A stretch of 60,000 bases of DNA from Adiantum capillus-veneris (lineage: Eukaryota; Streptophyta; Polypodiopsida; Polypodiales; Pteridaceae). Shown here piece by piece: positions 10,440 through 21,366 of the stretch (within the stretch, counting starts at the first letter, position 1; the number at the start of each line of letters is the position of its first letter). The notes under the pieces were generated by a model, which saw nothing but the letters and a program-made list of their open reading frames with translations, searched no databases and was not told the origin of the DNA. Where the stretch lies: the NCBI GenBank assembly GCA_014529385.2, contig CM043947.1, positions 99,546,036-99,606,035 on the forward strand, in the 5' to 3' direction. Made by a program: the position numbers and the translations under genes.

Positions 10440-11755
10440 ATGAACGACGCTGAAGAAGATTCTGATTCAGGTGAAACCATGGAGACCAAAACGACCACTA
10501 ACATAGAAACCAACAAGGAAGATCTTCATGAGCCACAATGGCCAGGATCCAAAAAGAAGATAGGAACTTACCCAAACCCTACAGAGGAGATTGAGCGAGT
10601 CAAGCAATTAAGGAGTTTGGTAGAAGATACCCAAAGGGATCTAGAACCAGCACCTAGGAAGATCCAAATTACAGACACCGTGTTCCCTACGCAACAACAA
10701 CCTCACCAAGTCCATAGACCCTTGGACATACCTAGTGTCATCCAAGAAGAAAGTGACTTAAAGTCATGGGAAAGTGGGCGTACTCACTTCTTGATGGAAA
10801 GAATGTTTACAGAGGGACTACCTGATCCTATCGAAGAAATGGAGATCCCATCTTCCCCACGTCAAGGGAATGAAGTCCAAAAGGTGCCGTTAAACATTGC
10901 GAAATTGATGGATTTCATGTCTTTAGAAGTTAGAACCACCATCATGTCCAAACTATATAAAGACCCTGAGCTAGTCTCAGCTCTTTGAGCCTTCCTCAAT
11001 GGAGAACTAAAGTTTGGGCTACCACAATTTGCACAGATGGATGGAGCTGCGGAGATGCCAATAGAGGAGGAACACATAGATCCACAACCCAACCTAGATG
11101 AGAACCTTGTTATAGAAATACCTGTTAACAAGTTGGGGAAATACTTTGAAGGTGATGAATCTAATTCTACTCTACCAATCACTACTAAAGGATTAATTGT
11201 AAAGGGGGTCCTTGACGGTCCAACATGGTGACAAAGAGTTGTTGGGAGTCTATGGGGAGACCTCACCTTGAAGCCATAAGCGTAGTGGTAAAAATGGCTA
11301 ATGGATCTATTGTTACGCCTATTGGAATGCTAAAGGATCTCAGGATCAAGGTCTTGGGACACAAGGTAAGGTAGACTTTCATTGTTATGGATTTTTCCAA
11401 GCATCCTATGTCATTTGAGATGATCTTAGGGCGTCCATTCATGAGGGAAGCAAAAATGGTGCATGACTGGTCCAAAAACCACGTCTACTTACAGTTCCAA
11501 GACTCTGTCATTCGAGTTGATCTTTTAAGTGGTCGAACGCATCCTCTAGGACATAAATTCATCATTGATAATCGCTTAGACACAACAATTCACTCAGCTC
11601 CATTACAATATTGTTACACGTGTAACGAAGACACGGATATTGGGGAGAACTCTCCTTATATGGATATCCTACCCGGAATGGCTGAGTCAGACAATGTCGA
11701 TTGGGTACACCTAGCGGCAACTATAGATACATGGGGAGCTAGAGGAACAACCTAG
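10440..11755 (+). pseudogene. pro: Gag C-terminus and first protease of A, broken
   Basis: This continues the B-type polyprotein in a new frame (YMNDAEEDSDSGETMET). A CGA-to-TGA change stops it at 10986-10988, where B has Arg. At 11205-11230 the protease active-site segment is damaged: B reads LDGGAGVSIVT, while A reads LDGPTW then a stop. After another frameshift the flap and C-terminal half are recognisable (MDFSKHPMSFEMILGRPFM, 11387 onward). A TGG-to-TAG change closes it at 11753-11755. The retropepsin that would mature Gag and Pol is therefore inactive in this copy. Confidence 0.8.
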
Positions 11756-11800
11756 GTAACACCAGATGGGGAAGAGATACCACACATTGCACCAGTAAAC

Positions 11801-14298
11801 ATGTTAGGTGTAGCGCATGTAACATCCGATGATAAGAAAGAGGCACACCTACCTGAGGGTGAAACTGATGATTCCTCAAAGGCTCCAGGCCAATACACAT
11901 CAGAAATGGAATCTCAGGGAGAAATGGATTCAGAACCTGAGGAAACATCGAGTGAACCAAGTATAGAAACTAAACGCTCAAGGCCTAGTACGACCATCTA
12001 TGGTAATTTATATGAGAGAAAAGAAGATACAAGCGAAGACCTATCAGGCGAGTCGAGTTCAAACATTTACCAAAATCAAAACCTTAACAAGAAACAAAGG
12101 TCATATAAGAGACGACGATATCAAGCAAATGTGAGAGCTAGGATAAACAAGGAAAGATCTACTACAGAATGGCTTAGCTATCTAGGGGCATGTGATGCTC
12201 ATCGAAAGCTAGTAGACAATTGGGGTGAACATCTCCAGAGTGTCATGTGGTGTAGCCCGCGACCCATTGACCTCGCTCAATGGGAGGTTACAGAGCCGAA
12301 ATTGAGTCGAACTATAAGAAGACGTCAAAACCGAGAGTTAGCACAACAACAAAAGGAGGCAGAACTAAAAGAAAGGTCTCTGTCAGGACAAGAGCCTGCT
12401 GACTTACATACGACTCCTGAACATTTTAAATCTTATACCACGGGGGAGCGAAAGGTTGTGTATGCCAAAGCCCAACGAATACCTACCAATGGAAGAAGTG
12501 GAGTCTATGATGGTCCAGCGGTAGTTAAAGAGATAGAATTAGCAGAACTAGGTGAGGAGTCTAAACCAGTCTTTATTGCTCAAGACCTTATCAAAACTGA
12601 AGAGGCTGTACTTAAGGAGCTCCTCAAGGAATGCAAGGATATCTTTGCTTGGACATATCTGACATGAAGGGCGTTCCACCTTCTGTGGTGCAACATACAA
12701 TTCCCATGATCAACATTGCTAAACCCGTCCAGCAACGACCCTATCCAATGAATCCTAAGTACGCCAAAATTGTACAAGAGGAGATTGAAAAACTTATCCA
12801 ATGTGGATTCATATACCCTATTGAGCACTCAGAATGGATTTCTCCAATAGTCATTGTGCCAAAAAAGAATGGGAAACTAAGAGTGTGCGTGGACCTCAAG
12901 AAGGTTAATGCAGCTACTAGGAGAGATCATTATCCCTTGCCATATTCAGAACATGTGCTTGAAAAAGTTGCGGGCAAGGAAGCTTATAGCTTTTTAGATG
13001 GGTACTCTGGTTACAATCAAATCACAATTGCATTAGAGGACCAAGCTAAAACTGCTTTTATCACAGAGTTTGGAGTGTTTGCATTTCGTGTTATGGCTTT
13101 TGGCTTAACAAATGCCCCTGCTACATTCCAACGATTAATAAACATTGCGTTTAAAGAATTTCTAAGGGAGTTTTGTGAAGCTTTCCTAGATGACCTTTGT
13201 GTTTATTCTTCTTGGGAGAAGCATTTGTTATATCTACGAAAAATATTTGAAAGGTGCAGATTTTATCGCATCTCATTGAACCCTTTCAAATGCCAATTTT
13301 GGGTTAAGCATGGAGTCATTTTAGGGCATATAGTGTCCAAGAACGGGATATCCATAGATGAGAGTAAGATTAAAGCCATTGCTGATTTACCACCACCTAC
13401 GAACTATAAAGGAGTTCAAAGATTTATGGGCCATGTTGGTTATTATCGAAGGTTTATTTTAAAATTTGCCGAGATAGCGCGTCCATTGTACAAGCTTCTT
13501 ATCGAGTTTCACTGGACGAAAGAATGTCATCAATCTTATGAGTTATTAAAGAAGGCCCTAACAAGTGCTCCAATCCTGCGAACACCTGATTGGAATGTAC
13601 CTTTTCATGTGCATATTGATGCATCAAACTTTGCGATTGGGTGTGTTCTAACTCAACCAAGAGAACATAAATTGGACTACCCTATTAGCTTTGCAAGTCA
13701 CCAATTAAATGATGCCGAGATGAACTACACTACTACAGAGCGCGAAGGTTTAGCTATGATTTACGCAGTAAAGAAATTTCGCTATTACCTTCTTGCTACC
13801 AAGTTTGTGTTTTATGTTGATCATCAAGCATTGTTATATTTGGTAAACAAGCCGTGTTCCACAGGTCGAATTACACGATGGTTGTTAATTCTTCTTGAGT
13901 TTGACTTCACCGTTGTTGTGAGGCCTGGGAGGAAACATGTCATGGCGGATCATTTATCTCGTATCCCTAATGGCGAAGCTCCTACGGGGGTTGATGATGA
14001 ATTGCCTAATACTCCTTTGTTCATTGTTGAGACAATGCCTGAATGGAGTGAAAAGATTGTTAACTTCTTAGTTAATGGTTTTCCACCCAAAGAGCTACGA
14101 AAAGATATAGCTCGAAAATTAATCAAGGAATGCGAACCCTATTGCTTACTGGCTGGAACTCTCTATAAGAGAGGAAAAGATGATGTTCTTGGACGCTGTG
14201 CCCGCGAGGATGAGTATTTATATATTCTACAAGAGGCACACATGGACGTAGCTGGTGGTCACTTTTCAGGAAATTTGACTGTCCGAAAGATCTTATAG
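11801..14298 (+). pseudogene. pol: Pol of A: linker, reverse transcriptase, RNase H
   Basis: 11801-12667 is a charged linker ending DIFAWTY, the usual start of plant gypsy RT. A one-base deletion near 12655 moves RT into the next frame (12631-14298). RT motifs seen are PYPMNPKYA, PIVIVPKKNGKLRVCVD, SFLDGYSGYNQI, FGLTNAPATFQ and catalytic FLDDLCVYS. RNase H follows from VPFHVHIDASNFAIG through TTEREGLAMIYAVKKFRYYL and DHQALLYLVN to ADHLSRI. The integrase zinc region starts after it (EAHMDVAGGHFSGNLT), and a TAG ends the frame at 14296-14298. The enzyme would copy RNA into DNA inside the particle. Confidence 0.9.
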
Positions 14299-14393
14299 TC
14301 AGGCTATTGGTGGCCCACTTTGTTTAAGGATGGCTTTTTGCAAAGGGATGTGATGAATGCCAACGCTTCAAGAAGCCACAAAGAAGGGATAGG

Positions 14394-15746
14394 ATGCCTC
14401 TACATCCCATCAAGGTAACCCAACCATTTGAAAAGTGGGGCTTAGACTTTGTAGGACCGATTAGTCCGGATGCACGTAACACGCAATCACGATATATCAT
14501 TGTGGCTACCGACTATGTAACCAAATGGGCTGAAGCAAAAGCAACACGAAAGGCGGATGCAAAAACAACAGCTAAGTTCCTCTTTGAGAACATTATCACA
14601 CGTTTTGGATGCCCCTTTGAACTTGTGAGTGACAATGGAACTCATTTTATAAATGAAGTAATAAAAGAACTCACATCAAACTTCATGATATCTCACCACA
14701 AGTCTACACCCTATTATCCCCAAGCAAATGGCCAAGCTGAGAGTACAAACAAAACTCTCATCTCCATTTTGACAAAGACAGTTGAGGCTCATCGCACTGA
14801 TTGGGACCTAAAGCTTACATCAGCTTTATGGGCTTATCGTACTGCGTATAAAGTTGCTATTAATTGCACACCGTTTAAGATGGTGTATGGCCAAGAAGCA
14901 GTTATGCCATGGGAGTTTGTCATTCCTAGTCTTCGAGTAGCTTCTCAAGAAGGTTGGGATGGTAACCCCTTAGTGGAGCGATTATATATCCTGAAAAGGC
15001 TAGATGAAGAGAGGCAATTAGCTGTGCGAAATGCTCTAGTGGAGAAGGATAGGAGAAAGAAGTGGTTTGATAGCCATTTAAAGGATAAAGACATCAAGGT
15101 TGGTGATAAAGTTCTTATGTACGGGGTACGTAATGAAAAGAAGAAATTGAAATACGCCGGTAAGGGACCATATCGAGTGTGTGAAATTACCCCGCAAGGT
15201 ACCATTCGTGTGGAGACTCTAGATGGAGTTGAAACCATTGGATTCCTTAATGGGAGTAAATTCAAAAGATATTATGATCCTCTAAGCCAGGAAGAGTTGC
15301 AAGCCATCCATCAAAAGAAGGCTGCCAAGGAACAAGCAGAGCTTAGAAAAATCCAAGCAAGAGTTGAAGCTCTAGAACGACAACAACGTCTTAGACGCCA
15401 ACGAGAGGCTAATCTGGGAATCATGCAACCATTTTTCGAGGACACAGATGACGACTCATTAGAATCTGAGCCACCCCTACGATACCCAATTGAGATAAAT
15501 AGCCCCTATGGGAAAGTACTATACAATGCCTTATTAGATACGGGAGCTAAACACAATTTGTTATCCTATGGAGTTTGGTGTCAATTAGGGAAACCGACCC
15601 TATCCCCGAGTACGATGCAAGTCAAGGGCATTAATAAAAAGAAAACTGCTATTCTTGGAGTCCTTCATACCCCTGTTGTCTATGACAATGGAAGCATAGT
15701 GCAGAGGTTTCTAGTCATGCCCGCGGGAGCTATGGAAGGCAACTAA
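14394..15746 (+). pseudogene. int: Integrase of A fused to a second retropepsin-like domain
   Basis: This is open for 450 codons. The integrase core has D18 (KWGLDFVGP), D80 (VSDNGTHF) and E116 (NGQAESTNK), giving DD35E spacing. A C-terminal DNA-binding part extends to about residue 295. A Glu/Gln/Arg-rich coiled-coil-like segment (about 300-345) then leads into a new domain. It opens YPIEINSPYGKVLYNALLDT and has the retropepsin signature D382-T-G-A, followed by a flap-like region. Protease normally precedes RT in gypsy elements, so a post-integrase copy is unusual. The frame breaks at 15746, just before its final strand. The CC half of the integrase zinc finger lies upstream in another frame (GCDECQRFKK, 14348-14377). 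Confidence 0.8.
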
Positions 15747-16669
15747 ACCTGGGACACACGTGGATGTTGGCAACCAAATGCACTATTGATTGGGATACTG
15801 GTAGTGTCACGACGCGACCACCGACTCTTACCCCTATCATTCAAGCAAAGTCACCTACGTTGCAAACTCTAGCAAAGTTGAAGGATAGCCAACATTCACA
15901 AGCCAAGGTGGTTAACTCGTCTTTGCCGGCTACCCATGAACCTAGCACTTCAACACTTGTAGTTGCAGCAAGCAGTAATATTGCAAGTACTCAACCTGCA
16001 TGACCTAAGAGTACATATCAATGGGTCCCCAAGGACTTACTTCCAACTACCTCAACCCTCCCATCCATTCCAAGAAAAAATTTCCCTGGAAAACCAAGAG
16101 CGTGCTCTAGGAGAGTCAAGACCAAATCACGATGGATTCCAAAATGACTATTAGAAGCCCAAGGCTACTATGATGGAAATGAGCAAATTTGGGTACCTAA
16201 ACGTAAAATGTGTCCTTCCCTATCGACAACAAACCCATATGAGTCAAACAGTGTAACGCTAAAGCCAATGGAAGACCGTGGGAAGGGAAAGATCACAGAA
16301 TGCTACACACCTAGTTCAGAGCTAGTTTGGGCTCCAAGGCAAAACCAATTTATTCCACCTAGCTCAGGAAGGGGGGAGTTCCATGAAGCTTCTAGCTCCT
16401 CATGTAATACATCCATAGAGGTAAAAGCTTCTACACAGCCTCCACCTACAATAGTGGACCTCCATGAAGCTACAAAGGAATCCACACCTTCTAGTGTTCA
16501 AGAATCACCTGATGAACCACTTCAAGTTCGATCCTGGGAGAGTACCTTACCACCCTTACAACTCGACGAGGCACCTAAGGTAATAGAAAACTACTGGCAA
16601 AAATCTTCACCTATAACAACTTGGAACAACTGGTTTCAAAGGGTGATGACATCATTTCAAACGGTATGA
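15747..16669 (+). pseudogene. Tail of second protease and WxPK-motif region of A
   Basis: After a one-base frame change, LNLGHTWMLATKCTIDWDTG (15751-15810) supplies the C-terminal strand expected of a retropepsin (LG..W...A...DW..G). A Ser/Thr/Pro-rich stretch then carries four related motifs: YQWVPK, SRWIPK, QIWVPK and LVWAPR. These match YKWVPK, LRWIPK, QIWVPK and LVWVPK in B. A Ser/Glu-rich end reaches TTWNNWFQRV at 16669. The conservation between A and B suggests function, but I know no family for it. There are breaks at about 16001 and 16150. Confidence 0.6.
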
Positions 16670-16916
16670 TCTACCCAAGGAAGGGGGGAGTGTTTGTGGA
16701 CATCCATTATTCACTTGCTTCCCTCTCAACCTTTCTCCCTGACCTCTTAATCTCCAATCTTAGGGAATGTATATATAAAGCCTTATACTCACAAAAACAA
16801 GATAAAAAAGTAAAAGAGCAAGAGCCATAACACAAAATCATAAAAACAAATTATGCACAAGAACATGACCCTTGTAATATTTGCACTCTAACCATCATCT
16901 ATTTGCGTGTACAGAT

Positions 16917-17339
16917 ATGGCTAGTACGCTAGAGTCATCCACTCCTGCCTTGGGTGAGAGGTACCCTAGTTTCTTTTCACAAATAATTCACATGGTCTTT
17001 CCAGTGCTTGCATGTGAATGGGATTTGATAGGTACGCTAGCATGTGAGAGGAATTTTGAGGAGTTAGAATGGCTGATACGTCTCTTGACCACATCTGATC
17101 CATACTTAGTAGAGAGCGTTTCTCCCATTGCACAAGCCTACTCTTTTGACCAAGATGACTATAGGCGTCTTGTGACCTTCTTAGTAAACATGGGCACCTA
17201 TGATGAAGAAGAAAATTTACAGGACTACACGGATGGCACATATGGTCTCATGGATGATGACTTTGTTTATCTCGACGACGAGGATAGGGGTTTAGCCTTA
17301 GGGTTTCCCCCCAACCTCTACAATATCCTATTCCCTTGA
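16917..17339 (+). CDS. Acidic 140-codon ORF downstream of A pol
   Basis: The ORF opens at ATG 16917 (MASTLESSTPALGERYPSFF); a possible upstream in-frame ATG lies at 16881. It directly follows TTGCGTGTACAG, a good splice acceptor, which would allow expression from a spliced mRNA. There is a hydrophobic stretch near residues 18-35 (FFSQIIHMVFPVLACEW). The C-terminal half is strongly acidic (MDDDFVYLDDEDRG). The ORF is uninterrupted although the rest of A is broken. It is absent from B, which has a shorter replacement segment. Its position matches that of env-like ORFs, but I see no clear signal peptide or membrane anchor. The function is unknown. Confidence 0.5.
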   Translation: MASTLESSTPALGERYPSFFSQIIHMVFPVLACEWDLIGTLACERNFEELEWLIRLLTTSDPYLVESVSPIAQAYSFDQDDYRRLVTFLVNMGTYDEEENLQDYTDGTYGLMDDDFVYLDDEDRGLALGFPPNLYNILFP

Positions 17340-17988
17340 CTCTCTAGGGGGAGTGCAAATAATTAGGTTAGGGTTCCTTATGTTTTTTGTTGTGTTCAAT
17401 AAGTGTTGGTACCTTTTCCCACTAATGTGCCTCCTGGAGGTATTCCTTTTGTTTCCTAGTGTGTACAGGAGCGTGTTGCTATTGATAGGATTTGGACCTT
17501 CATGGAACCTTTCTCTCGTTCACACTTCAGATCAAGCGTGATCATCAACACAAACATGTGTTTTTTGTCCATTAGCATTGCCCCTATCTATTTTGCATCC
17601 ATGTTTGTCTGCTTTAATTGTGATTGGTAGCCTAATATTCACCGCATTTGCTTAGTATCAAACATTTAATTCAATGTAATTTTTTATCATGATCACTTGT
17701 CTAGGTTTAAAAATCAAGCAGTCCGACTAAGCTAGTTTGACCAAGCTAGGTGTTAGAAATCTTCTCTTAATACCATGGGGAATACCTTCCTAATAAGCAA
17801 TGGTTACTTAGGTTCTTAATCCGATTTAGGCAGCATTGTGTGAAATGTACTAGGGCTTTCTAGTGGGCTTGACCCTATTGACCTTTAGCTTAAGTATTAT
17901 AAAGGGAGTTTACTAGTGTGATGAGCCTGGGGAGGTGTATCAGAGTTATATGACCCCCCAAAGCTACAAAATTAAAATGATGAAAACA
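17340..17988 (+). other. 3' noncoding region of element A
   Basis: This is non-coding and strongly conserved with B 39610-40170 (for example CAGTCCGACTAAGCTAGTTT and ATACCATGGGGAATRCCTTC). Conservation without an ORF suggests a cis-acting role. It ends at a deletion junction inside what would be further 3' region, and fuses directly to the LTR remnant. Confidence 0.65.
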
Positions 17989-18104
17989 ACCATTGCCCTC
18001 TTTTGAGCTTACTAGTTAAGCTAGTTGTGTGCTTGGAGCCGTCTGTGGCTCGCACACAGTGTTAGGCAAGTCCCTTGCTTCGATAGTGCGGCAAGGAGCG
18101 CACA
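17989..18104 (+). repeat. Truncated 3' LTR of element A (last 116 bp)
   Basis: It matches 6102-6217 of the 5' LTR with four hand-counted differences (about 3.5%). The first 489 bp of the LTR and about 0.7 kb of internal sequence, including the polypurine tract, are deleted. A two-base AC overlap at the join fits a microhomology deletion. AGATC follows directly. Confidence 0.9.
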
Positions 18105-19560
18105 AGATCCACACCCAAGTGTGGGATGGGGTGGTCGGAAAATAAGATGAGAGAAATGGTGAGTGAGTGACAATGGGTTTGTTACTTGTGCATGTAGTAA
18201 GGAAGATAATGAGGTAAGGGAGACATGCAAGTATGCTCACTTCTCATACAAGAGGTGGTGAATCTGCACACCTTAAGATGCAAGTAGCAAGATGATATGA
18301 ATATGAGAGGGAGAGAGAGTGTATGTATGGTGGGAATCCTTACACCTTAACATAAGCAAAATGGAAAGAACAAGCATAAATGACACAAGGTATGGCACCA
18401 AGATGGTGTGTGTTGATTGCTTGCAGAAGATGAATACAATAGGTAGCATAAGGAAAGAAGGTGAGAAGGGGACATGACCGTATGAAGCATAATGGAGGGA
18501 TGGGAGTTGATGGCAATGAATATCATGAGTGTAGCTATAATTCTTTTTCTTGAAATCGTGCCTTCAATCCTTATGTTGCTCATTTTGTGCATGGTGATGG
18601 TGATGGTGTTGTCATTATGTGATTATGTGATTAGGGTTCATGCTACTAGCATGTAGCACAAGGGTGTGTATGTGTAGGTGTGTGGGTATGTGGGTATGGG
18701 ATAGTGTGCATACGGGGTAGTGTGTGTGTGTGTGTCCCGTTTACAGAAGAGAAGGCCCCCTTTTATAGGCCAAGAGAGTGATGAGGGAAGAGATTATGAG
18801 CAAGAGGATTTATTAAAGAGTAACCTCAGCTAGAGGCATTCCCCCAATGAGAGAGCTCCATGTGCCTTGCTTATTGACCAATTTCCTTCTAATCACCTTC
18901 ATCATGGAGAGCTTTGTCTCCATGCCACCTTCCATAGCTTGAGTCCAAGAGCTTCCTTATAATATTTGAGATAATCTTGACAAAATAAGAGAAAATATAG
19001 CAATAATGGAGAGAAACCTATAAGAAATTGGTGTGCGTAGTTGGATAACCATGACTTCTTCCCAAGTGGACAGATAGGCTCCACCATTTCGGCCATACCT
19101 CTCAAACCGTAGCTCCAAAAATTATTAAAAAAGGGGCCAAAAGATCAGCTCAATGTCTACAACCTTACTGTTGAAAACTTTTTCCAATTCAGAATGGAAA
19201 AAATAGAGAAAAATCTCACAAAAATATGTGTCCGTCTTTTCCCTTCCAAAAGTCTTCCAAGTGATCCCCTCTTGACTTCATGTGCAAGCCTTGTGTGCAC
19301 AAGTGAATTAGGCTTGAATTTGATAATATTTTGTTGACTCCAACTCCATAATGCATAAGATTCTCTTCCCTTTCACTATTGACTTTTACTCTTCACCTGT
19401 AGTGACCGTCAGGTAGTGAACATCTAGTAGAATCATGCATCAAGTCCTTCCTCCTCCGGGAAGCCTTGAAGCCTTGTCATCAAGTGCATACCAAGAGAAA
19501 GGTGGTCTAAAATTTTAAAAGTGACCCTCAGTATATATATACACATCTATATATATGTAC
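18105..19560. other. Right flank of A, possibly H LTR (minus orientation)
   Basis: Removing A joins this to 5607. It has no convincing ORF. A minus-strand TATA box at 18760-18767 and a GT-rich stretch (18660-18735) suggest it is the U3/R part of the 5' LTR of element H. No second LTR copy is found in the window, so this is inference. Confidence 0.35.
18760..18767 (-). promoter_or_regulatory. TATA-like promoter element on minus strand
   Basis: The minus strand reads GCCTATAAAAGGGGGCC, a strong plant TATA box. It is oriented toward the H leader exon and gag on the far side of element A, as expected for a retrotransposon LTR promoter. Confidence 0.4.
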
Positions 19561-20390
19561 ACAAGTATATATATACACATAAGCACATAGATACATATAC
19601 ATACTAGTAGACCTAAGCAGGGTCTAGTAGTGCTAAGGGTCAAGTGGCACCTCTTTAGATATCATCACAGTCTCAACCGTGGTAAAACCAAAGTTATGTT
19701 GCAGTAATCCATACATGAATGGATCAATGACCACAACGCCACGATTAAAAAAGGATTATACCCAAGAGGAAGCGTGTAACCTTCAGGTGCCATGCTCCCA
19801 TACTTAGTGCCTACATACATACATAAACAAATATGTACGTACATCCCCCCTATAGTTTAAGCATATACAATTACGTATATATAGCCATCATTTTTTGTAA
19901 ATTGTATAATTTAAGTATATACAATTACGTAATGTAGTCATCATTTGGAGTAGAGTTAAAGAGCTATGGCTATAAATGTAGCCATCAATTTTGTGTTGTG
20001 CACAATGCGAGAGTGCTCCCGCTTCTGCAGAGTGCTTTGAAGAAGAGCTTCTTTATTATGCTTCTTGCGCAGCAGCTCCTTGTTCGAGGGATTACTGTGC
20101 ACATTGCATGCCTGCCTCCATTCTGCGGTACGATATCATTGAAAGCTATCCAACCTGATGCCGCGTCCGTGGGAAGAAAGAGAGGGAGAAAGCAAGAGGG
20201 AGATAGGAAGAGAGAGAAAGATAGAGAAGTAAGGAGAAAAGAGTAGAAAGTCATTTTTGAATTCCATTGTTTTCATGTAAAGAAGGTCTTTTTCAAAGCA
20301 CTATACAGAAGAAAAATCATACCCGCACTACGCACACCACAAAAGGTTGCTTCGTCTACAACCATTGCTCTTTATCTCCTTGTAAGCTCA
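19561..20390. other. Non-coding, TA-rich then purine-rich
   Basis: There are (TA)n/(ATAC)n microsatellite runs at 19530-19610 and a repeated ATATACAATTACGTA motif (19863-19880, 19917-19933). A GA-rich stretch lies at 20170-20240. The small ORFs near 19985-20254 show no family features. I see no gene. Confidence 0.5.
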
Positions 20391-20400
20391 CATGTACATA

Positions 20401-20499
20401 CCTCTCTCTCTCTCTCTATCCCTCTTTCTTTATCTCTCTCTTTTCCTCTATCTCTTTCTCTCTCTCCCTCTCTCTCTCTTTCTGTCTTTCTCTCTCTCC

Positions 20500-20532
<33 letters not shown>

Positions 20533-20543
20533 CATCCCCCCCG

Positions 20544-20587
<44 letters not shown>
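20401..20587. repeat. Imperfect (TC)n microsatellite
   Basis: Long pyrimidine tract of CT/CCCT/CTTT units. The apparent Leu/Ser-rich ORFs through it are artefacts of low complexity. Confidence 0.9.
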
Positions 20588-20589
<2 letters not shown>

Positions 20590-20688
20590 TTTGACACTAC
20601 TCTAACATTCAACAACTCTATCTCTCTCTACATTAAGACTTATTTAAAAATAACCATTAAATCATTCCTAATCTTTCATTCTCCCTCT

Positions 20689-20704
20689 CCCCCCCCCCCC
20701 CCCC

Positions 20705-20780
<76 letters not shown>
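20689..20780. repeat. C27 followed by (TC)n, 65 bp
   Basis: Twenty-seven consecutive C (20689-20715) pass directly into an uninterrupted TC run ending at 20780. It is a homopyrimidine tract able in principle to form triplex or i-motif structures. Confidence 0.92.
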
Positions 20781-20783
<3 letters not shown>

Positions 20784-20974
20784 AATCATACACCAAGCAA
20801 AAAAGCAATCTCACATTAACACCTATGAATTAGTCACACACCAACAACAAGCATTATTATCGCGTGTTCACAACAAGCGTGGGAGAAAAGAAGGCTGTAC
20901 TGTGCACAATATTCATAAATCCCTACAAATAGAGGAGGTATGCACAATCAATTCATTTTTTCTATTTTTATTAT

Positions 20975-21034
20975 TGTGTGTGTGTGTGTGTGTGTGGCGG
21001 TAGAAAACAATAGGGAAGGGGGGGGGGGGGGGGG
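20975..21034. repeat. (TG)n and G17 tracts
   Basis: A (TG)n run lies at 20975-20996 and seventeen consecutive G at 21018-21034, then GGGGGG after one A. The G run is complementary to the C27 tract about 300 bases upstream. Confidence 0.9.
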
Positions 21035-21155
21035 AGGGGGGAGATTAGGTATTTACCATGCATTGAAGAGTTGGTTGCCAATGAAGTTGAGCATCCAATG
21101 TCGTTCGCGGATAACTCCCACTCCAAAATCCTCTCCGCAATCAATTCGAATAGTA

Positions 21156-21160
<5 letters not shown>

Positions 21161-21229
<69 letters not shown>
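21161..21229. repeat. (GT)17(GA)n compound microsatellite
   Basis: An uninterrupted GT run (21161-21194) switches to GA (21195-21229). The same GT-to-GA arrangement occurs in the LTRs of A and B, but the flanks do not match, so this is probably convergent. Confidence 0.9.
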
Positions 21230-21234
<5 letters not shown>

Positions 21235-21366
21235 ATGAGGGGAGAGATGGACAAGGGAGAGAGAGGTAGAGGGTGTGGGTGTGGGAGGGTTAGCAAAGCT
21301 GTACATGCGATGATGGAAAGGAGAAGGGTAGATTTGCAGCATACTCTGATCTACTTTATTTTTTTA

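Larger units (their letters stand above)
5613..18104 (+). mobile_element. Ty3/gypsy element A, complete ends, defective coding
   Basis: The element begins TGTTAACC at 5613 and ends GGAGCGCACA at 18104. AGATC flanks both sides (5608-5612 and 18105-18109), so both ends are original. The order is LTR, tRNA-Asp-like primer site, leader, Gag with four zinc knuckles, protease, RT, RNase H, integrase, a second protease-like domain, a WxPK-motif region, an acidic ORF and a truncated 3' LTR. Frameshifts, stops and deletions (of protease active site, 3' internal region and most of the 3' LTR) make it non-functional. It is a relative of element B. Confidence 0.92.

Noticed and set aside
19985-20254. ORFs on both strands near 20000-20250 as a possible host gene fragment
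   Set aside because: Neither strand shows recognisable motifs or splice structure, and both run into purine-rich repeats.
20267-21342. Leu/Ser-, Cys/Val- and His/Thr-rich ORFs of 80-200 codons
   Set aside because: Low-complexity artefacts of the TC, TG and GA microsatellites and of the C27 and G17 tracts.
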